Made by a program: the position numbers and the translations under genes. DNA of 64,000 nt, taken from NCBI GenBank assembly GCA_016213135.1, contig JACRBQ010000063.1, forward strand, positions 1-64,000, written 5' to 3'. Positions 16,056 through 25,458 of this stretch are shown in pieces. The stretch's first letter is position 1; each line of letters opens with the position of its first letter. The notes under the pieces were generated by a model. The model saw only the letters and a program-made list of their open reading frames with translations. It was not told the DNA's origin and searched no databases. Origin of the DNA: Chloroflexota bacterium. GTDB lineage: Bacteria; Chloroflexota; Anaerolineae; Anaerolineales; VGOW01.

Positions 16056-18014
16056 ATGCGTAACCATAAACACGCAATGATGGCCCTGGCATTCGTTACT
16101 ATTGCCTCCATCCTGCTGGCCGCCTGCGCCCCCGCGGCGCCGGTCGAAGTCCCTGTCACCGTGGTTGTGAAGGAAACCCAGCAAGTTAATGTTGAGGTTC
16201 CCGTAGTTCAGACCCAGATCGTGGAAGTGCAGGCTCCCTCGTATAGCAAGCCGCACCCGATCCTGAGCGACCTGAAAGTGCGCCAGGCCATTGCCTTCTG
16301 CACCAACCGCGCCGAGTTGATTCAATCCGTATACACGTGGCTCCCCGCGGATCAACAGGCCAACCTGTTCATGGACACCAACATCCCGGGCGTCAGCTGG
16401 GCGCACTATACCGGCCCCGAGACCACCAAGTACGATTTCGATGCTGCCAAGGGCATGGCCCTGCTGGAAGAGGCCGGTTGGTCGGCGGGCGCAGACGCCC
16501 CCGCCGGAACCATTCGCTCGAACGCCAATGGTGACAGGCTTAGCCTCAAGTTCACCACCACCACGGCTGCATTCCGCAAGACATGGTCCGCCGTGTTTGT
16601 CTCGCAGATGAAGGCGTGCGGGCTCGAAATCCTGGCCTTGTACGCCCCTGCTTCGTGGTGGTTCGGCAGTTCCACCGGCCTGCGCCATCGCGACTTCGAA
16701 CTGGGCGCTTATGCCTGGGTGGGCGAAACGGATCCCAAGGGGCAGACCCTGTATGCCTGCAACCAGATCCCGACGGCCGAAAATGGTTGGGCCGGCCAGA
16801 ACTACATGGGCTGGTGCAACAAGACGGCAAGTGACGCCATCAACGCGGCCAACAACTCCCTCGTCCGCGCCGACCGCGTTGCCCAATACAAGATCTTCCA
16901 GATCGAATTCACCAAAGACATGGTGAGCCTGCCGGTCTTCCAGCGGGCAGAAGGCAATGCGGCGACGTTGGATCTGATCAACTTCCGGCCCAGCGCCACC
17001 GAGTACTTCACCTGGAACGCCGATCAGTGGGAACTGGCCGATGGCCGCGATACGCTGGTCACAGGCCAGTCGCAGGAGCCGGCCTCGATGTACACCGTCG
17101 TCGAGTCTTCGGCCTCTCAGCGCTTCCCGGCGCAGTTGGTCTTTGGGACGTCCACCACACAGGTGGATTACGATTTCCAGGCCAGCCAGGCTAATCTGGC
17201 AACGGTCGAGAGCGGCGCCGCCAGTAACAACGATGTGGAAGTGAAAGAAGGCGACCCGGTGGTAGATTCCAGCGGCACGCCCACCGATGCCGATGGCAAC
17301 TTGCTCACCCTCACCGCCGGCCTCAAGATCAAGACCGCCGATGGCCAGGAAGTTGAATACGCCGGTGGCGCGGTGACGATGAAGCAACTGGTCGTCTCCT
17401 ACACCTGGCAAGACGGCCTCACGTGGTCTGATGGCGAGCCGGTCGTGCAGGCCGACTTCGAGTTGGCTTACAAGAACGACTGCGACCCGACCTCGGGCGC
17501 GGTGGACTACTCCCTCTGCCAGTCGATCCAGAGCGTTGAGTTCAACAGCGACACCGAGTACACCGTGACCTACAAGCCCGGTTACCAGGCCGCGCTGTAC
17601 TTCCTGCCGCCCATTGGCTACTACCCCTCACACCAGGTTCTGTCCGATGGCCGCAAGCTGAACGACGTGCCGACAGCGGAATGGGCTTCGCTGAAGGAAA
17701 TCGCCGAGACCCCGCTGGGGGCCGGCCCGTACATCCTGACGAACTGGGAAAAGGGCGTCAAGATGGAGTTCGTGGCGAACCCCTTCTACTACAAGGGTGA
17801 GGTGAAGATCAAGAACATCACCATTTCATTCGTCCAGGACACTCAGCAGGCGGTGGCCCAACTGCTCACAGGCGAGGTGGATGTGCTCGACTCTTCGACC
17901 CTGGGTGCTGGCGATGAAGTTCAAACCGTGCTCGACAACCAGGACATACTGCAGGTGCACATCGTGCCGAGCGCGACCTGGGAGCACATCGACATGAACC
18001 TGAACGTTCCGTAA
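16056..18014 (+). CDS. Circularly permuted SBP_bac_5 peptide-binding lipoprotein
   Basis: The substrate-binding component of the adjacent peptide ABC transporter. The 652-residue product starts at the ATG at 16056 behind AGGAGG, with a signal peptide and lipid Cys C24 (LLAAC), then a Val/Glu/Thr-rich tether (30-62). The domain order is inverted. The part that is normally C-terminal comes first (SDLKVRQAIAFCTNR at 71-85 through MVSLPVFQRAEG and FTWNADQWEL near 327). The normally N-terminal part follows (DTLVTGQSQEPASMY from 332, GLTWSDGEPVVQADF, GAGPYILTNWEKG), and the protein ends WEHIDMNLNVP. In the neighbour at 13681 the matching phrases FEHLDFNI and DARVRQAVARC are adjacent mid-protein, so the permutation breakpoint falls exactly between them. 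Both halves seem complete, so a functional fold is expected. Confidence 0.88.
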   Translation: MRNHKHAMMALAFVTIASILLAACAPAAPVEVPVTVVVKETQQVNVEVPVVQTQIVEVQAPSYSKPHPILSDLKVRQAIAFCTNRAELIQSVYTWLPADQQANLFMDTNIPGVSWAHYTGPETTKYDFDAAKGMALLEEAGWSAGADAPAGTIRSNANGDRLSLKFTTTTAAFRKTWSAVFVSQMKACGLEILALYAPASWWFGSSTGLRHRDFELGAYAWVGETDPKGQTLYACNQIPTAENGWAGQNYMGWCNKTASDAINAANNSLVRADRVAQYKIFQIEFTKDMVSLPVFQRAEGNAATLDLINFRPSATEYFTWNADQWELADGRDTLVTGQSQEPASMYTVVESSASQRFPAQLVFGTSTTQVDYDFQASQANLATVESGAASNNDVEVKEGDPVVDSSGTPTDADGNLLTLTAGLKIKTADGQEVEYAGGAVTMKQLVVSYTWQDGLTWSDGEPVVQADFELAYKNDCDPTSGAVDYSLCQSIQSVEFNSDTEYTVTYKPGYQAALYFLPPIGYYPSHQVLSDGRKLNDVPTAEWASLKEIAETPLGAGPYILTNWEKGVKMEFVANPFYYKGEVKIKNITISFVQDTQQAVAQLLTGEVDVLDSSTLGAGDEVQTVLDNQDILQVHIVPSATWEHIDMNLNVP

Positions 18015-18138
18015 TTCAGGCGCGATCAGGGCGTTGCGATGAGCGACTGGCGGCTGTCTGTGTTGACAACTGCCGGAGTTCGAACACCGGCCTTGCCGTG
18101 GCGGGCGGCCCCGGGCGCTCAAAGCAAGTCAATCACTA

Positions 18139-18177
18139 ACATGCAGGCGCAGCAGGTTGTCTGTTGCGCCTGCATGT
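18139..18177 (+). promoter_or_regulatory. Intercistronic hairpin between binding-protein and permease genes
   Basis: Arms ACATGCAGGCGCA (18139-18151) and TGCGCCTGCATGT (18165-18177) with a 13-nt loop, in the 248-bp gap before the first permease. No U-tract follows. In peptide-transport operons such hairpins commonly stabilise the upstream binding-protein mRNA and lower expression of the permease genes; that role is inferred here. Confidence 0.65.
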
Positions 18178-18262
18178 GTATATATAGTCCTGAGCGAGAT
18201 TGGATAGATCGGGTGCTGCGACCCGGTAACGGCAAGCCCCGATTGAAGTGCTGGAGACAGGC

Positions 18263-19456
18263 ATGGTAAATTATCTTATCCGCCGTATTTTCCAAATGGC
18301 AATAGTCCTGTTTTTTTCGGCGGCGGCCTCTTATGCCCTGCTGAATTTGGCGCCGGGCGGCCCGTTGACTTTTCTGACTTCGGTGCAGAGGCGGTTGAAC
18401 CAGGAGGATATTGCCCGTGTGCGAGCTTATTTTGAGCTTGATCTGTATCTCCCGTTTCGGTTTTCGCGCTGGCTCGCCGGCCAGCCGCAAGGGCCAATCA
18501 TTGTGGGCGGCCAAACCTATTTAGCCGATTTCGTGGTGGGCTGCCGCCGGCCGATCGAAGTTCAGGTGCGAAGTTCCAGCGGCAAGATTGAAACCCGAAC
18601 CGCCGGTTGCCAGGCCGGTCAGAACGTGACGTTGAAAGACCTGGTCGGGCGGCGCTCCAGCAAAGGGGTGATCTTCGGCGATTTTGGCAACTCATGGCAA
18701 ATCACGCGCGATCGCCCGGTGTCGATTGTGGTGCTCTCGCGCTTGCCGCGCACGCTTGAACTCATGGTGATTTCCATCAGTATCTCGATTCTTATCGGCA
18801 TTCCGCTGGGCGTATACTCCGCCATCCGGCAGTATTCCAGCTTCGATTACGTGGTGACCTCACTCTCCTTTTTCGGCTCTTCCATGCCCACGTTCTTTTT
18901 CGCGCTGTTGATGATTCTGGTGTTTGCCATCACCTTTAAGAGCTTCGGCTGGGTGTATTTGCCGCCCGGCAACGCCGAATCCATCAAGGACTATGTGATC
19001 CCCTTCATCGGCGCGGTGGAGGCCGGCACCCTGTTGGATAAGTTCTTGCACCTGATCATGCCGGTGACCGTGCTGACCCTGTTTAACGTGGCCGGCTGGA
19101 GCCGGTACATCCGTGGCAGCATGCTCGAAGTGCTGCGACAGGATTACGTCCGCACGGCGCGGGCCAAGGGCCTCATCGAGCGAGTGGTAATTGCCAAGCA
19201 CGCGCTACGCAACGCTCTAATCCCGTTCATTACTCTGGTGGTATTTTCGATCCCGGCGGCATTCGGCGGCGCCATCATTACCGAGACGGTGTTCAATTGG
19301 CCGGGCATGGGGCGGCTCTACTTCGACGCTCTGGGCCGCACCGATTACCCGGTAGCCATGGCGCTGTTGTTGATCACTGCGGTGCTGACGGTGATCGCCA
19401 CTTTGCTGGCGGATGTGCTTTACACGGTGGTCGACCCTCGCATCCGGCTAAGCTGA
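18263..19456 (+). CDS. dppB: Peptide ABC transporter permease, DppB/OppB family
   Basis: An inner-membrane subunit forming half of the translocation pore. The ATG at 18263 is chosen because GGAG lies about 9 nt upstream and the protein then starts MVNYLIRRIFQ, as in the family; an ATG at 18248 is less likely. The 397-residue product has an N-terminal helix followed by a long extracytoplasmic segment (about 70-140) with two Cys, then five to six membrane helices. The cytoplasmic EAA coupling motif is seen as RTARAKGLIERVVIAKHALR. It is followed by dppC after 27 bp. The opp versus dpp distinction cannot be made from sequence. Confidence 0.93.
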   Translation: MVNYLIRRIFQMAIVLFFSAAASYALLNLAPGGPLTFLTSVQRRLNQEDIARVRAYFELDLYLPFRFSRWLAGQPQGPIIVGGQTYLADFVVGCRRPIEVQVRSSSGKIETRTAGCQAGQNVTLKDLVGRRSSKGVIFGDFGNSWQITRDRPVSIVVLSRLPRTLELMVISISISILIGIPLGVYSAIRQYSSFDYVVTSLSFFGSSMPTFFFALLMILVFAITFKSFGWVYLPPGNAESIKDYVIPFIGAVEAGTLLDKFLHLIMPVTVLTLFNVAGWSRYIRGSMLEVLRQDYVRTARAKGLIERVVIAKHALRNALIPFITLVVFSIPAAFGGAIITETVFNWPGMGRLYFDALGRTDYPVAMALLLITAVLTVIATLLADVLYTVVDPRIRLS

Positions 19457-19483
19457 TCGGGCCGATAGATTAAGGACCGTCTC

Positions 19484-20488
19484 ATGGCTACTGCAACAAC
19501 CCCTGTTTCGCTCGACCTCGCCGCCGCCGAGGCCATGCCCGAAGAGGTCAATCAACTTCAGGTTGTCACCCGGCGCTTCCTGCGCCACAAGCTGGCGGTG
19601 GCTGCTTTGGCCGTTCTGAGTGTTGTCATCCTCATCGCCATTCTCGCGCCGTTTATTTCTCCGTACGACCCTAACGCCATAGAAGTGGGCAACGATTTTG
19701 TTCGTCCCGGCGCCATGGGCACCGACGGCGTGCGGGTGCATTATCTGGGCACCGACTCGCTCGGGCGCGACTACTGGGCGCGCATCATCTTTGCGGCTCG
19801 CATCTCGCTGACGGTGGCCGTCACGGCGCAACTCAGCAGCTCACTGATTGGCATCCTCGTGGGAGCGACGTCGGGTTACGCCGGTGGGGCGTTGGATTCG
19901 GTGCTCATGCGCGTCGTGGAGTTCCTGCTCACTATTCCCCAATTGCCTTTGCTTTTGATCGTTTCCTCCATCATTATCCAGAATCAGGAGGCGATTCCCA
20001 TCCCAGAGGCCCTGACCCAGGCCATAGGTTGGCTATTGCGCATTCCACCTCGGGACTCGGTGCAGGTGATTCTGGTGACCGGGGTTCTGGTGGCGTTTGG
20101 CTGGCTGGGCGATTCGCGCTTGATGCGCGGCGTGGTGCTTTCGCTCAAAGAACAGACCTTCACCGAGGCCTCCAAAGCGCTGGGCACGTCTGATCTTCGC
20201 ATCATCCTGACTCACATGATCCCCAATGCCATGGCGCCCATGATCGTCAGCGCCAGCCTGGGGCTATCGGGCTTCATCATCACGGAAGCCGCGCTGAGCT
20301 TCCTCGGGCTTGGCATTCAGGACCCGACCCCCACCTGGGGCAATATGCTGGCCGCCAGTCAGGGGTATATGTTCCGGTACCCGTGGCTGCCGTTGGTTGC
20401 CGGCACGCCCATCTTCTTGTGTTCGCTGGCCTTCAACTTTGTGGGCGATGGGGTGCGTGATGCGCTCGATCCGCGCTTGAAGCTATAG
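19484..20488 (+). CDS. dppC: Peptide ABC transporter permease, DppC/OppC family
   Basis: Second pore-forming permease, partner of the DppB-like protein. The 334-residue product has a cytoplasmic N-terminus (about 40 residues), a first helix (VAALAVLSVVILIAILAPF), an OppC-type extracytoplasmic loop containing LGTDSLGRDYWARI, and further helices. The EAA motif is EASKALGTSDLRIILTHMIP. It ends with the usual NFVGDGVRDALDPRLK. The order dppB, dppC, dppD, dppF behind the binding protein is the standard operon layout. Confidence 0.95.
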   Translation: MATATTPVSLDLAAAEAMPEEVNQLQVVTRRFLRHKLAVAALAVLSVVILIAILAPFISPYDPNAIEVGNDFVRPGAMGTDGVRVHYLGTDSLGRDYWARIIFAARISLTVAVTAQLSSSLIGILVGATSGYAGGALDSVLMRVVEFLLTIPQLPLLLIVSSIIIQNQEAIPIPEALTQAIGWLLRIPPRDSVQVILVTGVLVAFGWLGDSRLMRGVVLSLKEQTFTEASKALGTSDLRIILTHMIPNAMAPMIVSASLGLSGFIITEAALSFLGLGIQDPTPTWGNMLAASQGYMFRYPWLPLVAGTPIFLCSLAFNFVGDGVRDALDPRLKL

Positions 20489-20554
20489 TGGAGTACGGCA
20501 TCGGGCCACTTCAATTCAAACTCTGGAATGCGCGCGGGGTGAAGCGCGCGAAGG

Positions 20555-21613
20555 ATGGATACTTTGACCAACGGTAACAGCCAACAACCGGTCTCTCATC
20601 AAAACGACAGCATTCTTGAGGTGAAGAATCTCAAGACGTATTTCTATACGGAAGATGGTATTGTCAAAGCGGTCGACGGCGTCGACTTTTCGGTTAAGCG
20701 CGGCGAGGTGCTCGGGCTGGTGGGCGAGTCCGGGTGCGGCAAAAGCGTCACGTCGCTGTCGATCATGCGCTTGATCGGTGTTCCGGGAAAAATCATTGAC
20801 GGCCAGATCCTCTTCGACGGCAAAGACATCCTGACCCTGCCCGAGAACGAAATGGTGCAGATTCGCGGCAACCGCATTTCGATGATCTTCCAGCAGCCGC
20901 AATCGTCCCTCAACCCCGTCTTTAAAGTCGGCGACCAGATTGCGGAAGTGCTGAACATCCACCGCGCGCTGGGCAGAACGGCCGGCTGGGACCGCGCCAT
21001 TGAGCTGTTGCGGATGGTGGGCATTCCCGACGCCGAACGGCGCGCGCATGCCTACCCGCACGAGCTGTCGGGCGGCATGGCCCAACGGGTGATGATCGCC
21101 ATGGCCCTGGCCTGCGTGCCCGAACTGCTCCTCGCCGACGAGCCGACCACCGCTCTCGACGTCACCATTCAGGCCCAGATTTTGGACCTGATGCGCGACT
21201 TGCGCGACAAGATGAATGCGGCCATCATCTTCATTACGCACGACCTCGGCGTCATCGCCGAAATGGCCGAGCGCGTGGCCGTGATGTATGCCGGACAAAT
21301 TGTGGAACAGACCGACGTGCGCACCTTGTTTGCCGAGCCCAAGCATCCCTACACCCAGGGCCTCATCGGCTCCATCCCCGTGCTCGGCGTCATCAAAGAC
21401 GCCCTCGACACCATCCCCGGCAATGTGCCCAACCTGATCAACTTACCGGCCGGTTGCCGGTTTGCGCCGCGCTGCCGGTCGCGCGTGGAGCACAGCCTTA
21501 CCATTTGCGGCAGCACCGGGCCCGAACTCAAGCCGGTCGGGCCGGGCCACAACGTGCGGTGCTGGCTGTACCATGACGGCGAAAACCACAAAGCGCCCCT
21601 GCCGGTGTCTTAA
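20555..21613 (+). CDS. dppD: Peptide ABC transporter ATPase, DppD family
   Basis: A nucleotide-binding subunit energising peptide import. The 352-residue protein has Walker A GESGCGKS (57-64), Q-loop [11 protein letters not shown], signature LSGGMAQR, Walker B plus catalytic Glu [12 protein letters not shown], and switch His ITHDLG, all intact. The C-terminal oligopeptide-ABC extension contains four Cys ([21 protein letters not shown]), which in characterised homologues ligate an iron-sulfur cluster. It lies 66 bp after dppC and 47 bp before dppF. Confidence 0.96.
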   Translation: MDTLTNGNSQQPVSHQNDSILEVKNLKTYFYTEDGIVKAVDGVDFSVKRGEVLGLVGESGCGKSVTSLSIMRLIGVPGKIIDGQILFDGKDILTLPENEMVQIRGNRISMIFQQPQSSLNPVFKVGDQIAEVLNIHRALGRTAGWDRAIELLRMVGIPDAERRAHAYPHELSGGMAQRVMIAMALACVPELLLADEPTTALDVTIQAQILDLMRDLRDKMNAAIIFITHDLGVIAEMAERVAVMYAGQIVEQTDVRTLFAEPKHPYTQGLIGSIPVLGVIKDALDTIPGNVPNLINLPAGCRFAPRCRSRVEHSLTICGSTGPELKPVGPGHNVRCWLYHDGENHKAPLPVS

Positions 21614-21660
21614 AGAGACGTATTCCCAACGAAACTACACCTTCAACTAAAGGATACGAC

Positions 21661-22647
<987 letters not shown>

Positions 22648-22676
22648 GCTGGGCGCGGACGACCATGAACTGTCCT

Positions 22677-22715
22677 ACAGGCATGAACTGCGCCCGCGTT
22701 CATGCCTGTTTTTTT
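22677..22715 (+). terminator. Intrinsic terminator of the peptide transporter operon
   Basis: Perfect 12-bp arms ACAGGCATGAAC (22677-22688) and GTTCATGCCTGT (22698-22709) with a 9-nt loop, followed by a seven-T run (22709-22715). Confidence 0.95.
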
Positions 22716-22763
22716 GCCCCGGCGCTGCCGACCGCCCGACTATCAGACTATTTTATTCGGTGA

Positions 22764-22769
22764 TAAAAT
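22764..22769 (+). promoter_or_regulatory. Putative -10 box (TAAAAT) for leaderless start at 22776
   Basis: TAAAAT ends 6 nt before the ATG at 22776, so the transcript would begin at or next to the start codon. No Shine-Dalgarno is present. The surrounding ATTTTAT/ATAAAAT is also a small inverted repeat. Confidence 0.5.
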
Positions 22770-22775
22770 CAAGCC

Positions 22776-23843
22776 ATGGCCATTCGAATTCTCATTGTCG
22801 AAGACGATCGTGAAGTCAGCTATATTCTACGCGCCGCAGTCAGGCTCCTCGACAGCAACTTTGAGGTGGTCGACAAGCCCTCCGCCGAAGAGGCGATGCT
22901 GGAAGCACAGCGTGGCGGTTTCGATCTGGTGATTGCCGATGTCCGCCTGCCGGGCATCGATGGCCTGGAGATGATGCGCCGCCTGCGCCGTTCGCGGCCC
23001 GACGCTCAGGTCATCGTGATCACCGGCACGTCCACGCCGGACATTGGGGCGCAGGCCCGGGCGCTGAACGCGGTGGCGCTTTTCGAGAAGCCAATCAACA
23101 TCGACGAACTGGCTGCCGCCGTGTTGCAGGCCCTGGGGCAGTCGCAGCGCGGGCGCGCGGGCGCCGCCGTTCCGTTGCTGTTGATGCCCAACCTGGCCGA
23201 GCGATTAAGCGACCTGCGGCGCGACCTCGGCTGCCTGGCCGTTTACCTCGGCGATCTGGACGGGCACGTGGTGGCCCGGGCCGGCGACGTGGCCTCGTTC
23301 GACATTGACCAATTGCTTAGCCATGCCGAGGTCGCCTTCAGCGCCTCCCTTCAGGCCAGCCACTTACTGGGCGGCCTGGTGTCGCAAAACATCTTCTTCT
23401 TCGACGGCGACGAATACGACGTCTACCTGGTCAACGTGGGGCAGACCTACATGCTGGTGATGCTGTTCTCCGGCGACATCGGCGCGCGGCAAATGGGGCA
23501 GGTGTTGCGCTACGGCCGCCAGTGCGCCGACGACATGTTGAACGCCATTGCCGACCTGCTCAACAGCCAGTCTGCCGGCGATGCCGGGCCGGCCGGCAAG
23601 CCGGCCCCGACGCCCGCCCCGGCGCTCGCTCCCGCCGGCAAGCCCGCCCCGGCGCCCGAACCGCTGCCGGCCCTGCACGATGAAAAGTTGGACGCCGCAG
23701 CGCGAGAGTTGAAAAAACAGGACCTCGATGCCTTCTGGACTGACGCCGCCACTCAAGTGAAAGCGGTGGAATCCAGCGGCAACGCGCTCACTTTTGAGCA
23801 GGCCCGCAAACTCGGCCTCGTGGACAACCAAACGAAAGAATAA
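22776..23843 (+). CDS. Receiver domain fused to a roadblock/LC7-like domain
   Basis: The 355-residue protein begins with a CheY-like receiver (1-120): acidic pocket E9/D10/D11, phospho-acceptor D55 (LVIADVRLPG), T83 (VITGTS) and K105 (LFEKP). A second domain (about 125-265) has the alternating strand-helix pattern of roadblock/LC7 proteins (LGCLAVYLGDLDGHVVARAGD and VYLVNVGQTYMLVMLF). A Pro/Ala linker (AGKPAPAPEP type) and a helical tail follow. No output DNA-binding domain is seen. Roadblock proteins modulate small GTPases such as MglA, so a phosphorylation-controlled polarity or GTPase regulator is possible but unproven. It is flanked by a terminator and a tRNA gene, so it is probably monocistronic. 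Confidence 0.75.
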   Translation: MAIRILIVEDDREVSYILRAAVRLLDSNFEVVDKPSAEEAMLEAQRGGFDLVIADVRLPGIDGLEMMRRLRRSRPDAQVIVITGTSTPDIGAQARALNAVALFEKPINIDELAAAVLQALGQSQRGRAGAAVPLLLMPNLAERLSDLRRDLGCLAVYLGDLDGHVVARAGDVASFDIDQLLSHAEVAFSASLQASHLLGGLVSQNIFFFDGDEYDVYLVNVGQTYMLVMLFSGDIGARQMGQVLRYGRQCADDMLNAIADLLNSQSAGDAGPAGKPAPTPAPALAPAGKPAPAPEPLPALHDEKLDAAARELKKQDLDAFWTDAATQVKAVESSGNALTFEQARKLGLVDNQTKE

Positions 23844-23890
23844 TCTGTCCAAGCCGGTTACCGCGTGTTAGAATGTGTGCCGGTTTTCAG

Positions 23891-23961
23891 TGGGCCGTGG
23901 TGCAGTGGTAGCACAGAGGACTTTGGATCCTTTGACCGTGGTTCGAATCCACGCGGCCCAG
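23891..23961 (+). tRNA. tRNA-Gln (anticodon TTG)
   Basis: A 71-nt cloverleaf: acceptor TGGGCCG/CGGCCCA with discriminator G, D arm GTGC/GCAC, anticodon stem GAGGA/TCCTT with loop CTTTGGA (anticodon TTG), and T arm CGTGG-TTCGAAT-CCACG. The 3' CCA is not encoded. A TAGAAT box at 23869-23874 is a possible -10 element. Confidence 0.97.
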
Positions 23962-24040
23962 CTTGTCACCCTTTGCTAACCGGATGGCTGTGAGCGACGA
24001 GGCGTCCGCTCAACAGCGGCAGCGGGGCAAAATAATCGTT

Positions 24041-24085
24041 GCGCGGAATTCGACGGAGTGCGAAGGCAGCCGTACAATTCCGCGC
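24041..24085. repeat. Inverted repeat in the glmU leader
   Basis: Perfect 10-bp arms GCGCGGAATT (24041-24050) and AATTCCGCGC (24076-24085) with a 25-nt loop, 26 nt before the glmU ATG. It could be a leader stem-loop. Nothing else coding is seen between the tRNA and glmU. Confidence 0.6.
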
Positions 24086-24111
24086 ATTTGTTTATGAAGC
24101 GCGGAGCGATT

Positions 24112-25458
24112 ATGAACTTATCCGTCGTCATTCTGGCCGCCGGGCAGGGCACCCGCATGAAGTCGTCGTTGCCCAAAGTGCTGCATGGCGTGTGCGGGCG
24201 GCCCATGGTGCAATATGCCGTGGACACGGCGCGCGCCCTGAGCGGGCAGCCGCCCACGCTGGTGGTGGGCCACGGGGCCGAGGCGGTGCAGGCGGCGCTG
24301 GGCGATCAGTGCCGCTACGTCGTCCAATGGCCGCAACTCGGCACCGGGCACGCGGTGCTGCAAGCCGCCCCGGCGCTGAGCGGGCAGGCCGGGCTGACGC
24401 TGGTGTGGTACGCCGACATGCCTTTGCTGACCGCCGAATCGCTGCAGCGAATTGTGGACCGGCAGCGAGAGAACAGCGGCCCCATTACCATGCTCACCGT
24501 GGTGGCCGACGACCCGCGCGGTTTCGGGCGCGTGCAGCGCGACTCGTCCGGCGCGGTGACGGCCATCATCGAAGAGGCGCAGGCCACCGCCGCACAAAAA
24601 GCCATCCGCGAGTTGAATGTGGGCGCCTATTGTTTCGACTCCGCGTTTTTGTGGGCCGAGTTGCCCAGGCTCCCCGTGTCGCCCAAAGGCGAATACTACC
24701 TCACCGACCTCATCGGCGTGGCGGTGAGCCGGGGCCGGCGCGTGGAAGCCGTGGCCCTCGACGACGCTGCCGAGGCCATCGGCATCAATACCCGCGTTCA
24801 TCTGGCCGAAGTTGAAGCCGTGATGCGGCAACGCATCAACCGCCGTTGGATGGAATCCGGCGTGACGTTGATCGACCCGGCCACCACTCTCATCGAGCCT
24901 GAGGTGATGCTGGAACCCGACACGGTGATCTGGCCCAACACCCAACTGGTGGGCCGCACCCGCATCGGGGGCAACTGCCTCATCGGCCCCAACTGCCTCA
25001 TCCGCGACACGGCCATCGGCGCGCGGTGCGAGGTGGTGGCTTCCGTGTTGGAAGGCGCCACCGTGGAGGAGGATGTGTCCATCGGGCCGTTTGCCCATTT
25101 GCGGCAAGGCGCTCACCTGGCAAGCGGGGTGCACGTGGGCAACTTCGGCGAGGTCAAGGAATCCTATTTAGGCCCCGGGGTGAAGATGGGCCACTTTTCG
25201 TATATCGGTGACGCGCACATTGGGGCCGGCAGCAATATCGGCGCGGGAACCGTCACCTGCAACTTCGACGGCCAGAAGAAGAGCGTTACCACCGTGGGCA
25301 GTGAGGTGTTTATCGGCAGCGATACCATGCTGGTTGCGCCGGTGACGCTGGGTGACCGCTCGCGCACCGGGGCCGGCTCGGTGGTGACTAAAAACGTGCC
25401 GGCCGATTCATTGGCCATCGGTATCCCGGCCCGCATCCGAAAGAAGAGTGATGGATAA
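24112..25458 (+). CDS. glmU: Bifunctional UDP-GlcNAc pyrophosphorylase / GlcN-1-P acetyltransferase
   Basis: Makes UDP-N-acetylglucosamine for peptidoglycan and surface glycans: the C-terminal domain acetylates glucosamine-1-phosphate and the N-terminal domain uridylylates it. The start is the ATG at 24112 (MNLSVVILAAGQGTRM) with GGAG upstream; earlier in-frame ATGs would add residues foreign to the family. The 448-residue protein shows the nucleotidyltransferase signature LAAGQGTRMKSSLPKVLHG (8-26) and metal site WYADMP. A C-terminal left-handed beta-helix of hexapeptide repeats runs from about 255 to 440 and includes HVGNFGEVK and GTVTCNFDG. Its last codons overlap the next gene. Confidence 0.97.
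   Translation: MNLSVVILAAGQGTRMKSSLPKVLHGVCGRPMVQYAVDTARALSGQPPTLVVGHGAEAVQAALGDQCRYVVQWPQLGTGHAVLQAAPALSGQAGLTLVWYADMPLLTAESLQRIVDRQRENSGPITMLTVVADDPRGFGRVQRDSSGAVTAIIEEAQATAAQKAIRELNVGAYCFDSAFLWAELPRLPVSPKGEYYLTDLIGVAVSRGRRVEAVALDDAAEAIGINTRVHLAEVEAVMRQRINRRWMESGVTLIDPATTLIEPEVMLEPDTVIWPNTQLVGRTRIGGNCLIGPNCLIRDTAIGARCEVVASVLEGATVEEDVSIGPFAHLRQGAHLASGVHVGNFGEVKESYLGPGVKMGHFSYIGDAHIGAGSNIGAGTVTCNFDGQKKSVTTVGSEVFIGSDTMLVAPVTLGDRSRTGAGSVVTKNVPADSLAIGIPARIRKKSDG

Noticed and set aside
16056-18014. Permutation as an artefact of two truncated binding-protein genes
   Set aside because: One continuous frame with one signal peptide, no internal start, and both halves complete with the breakpoint at homologous positions; a mis-assembly would still need read-level checking.
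18039-18269. 76-codon open frame between binding protein and dppB
   Set aside because: It reads through the intercistronic hairpin and has Cys-rich, non-protein-like composition; no ribosome site.
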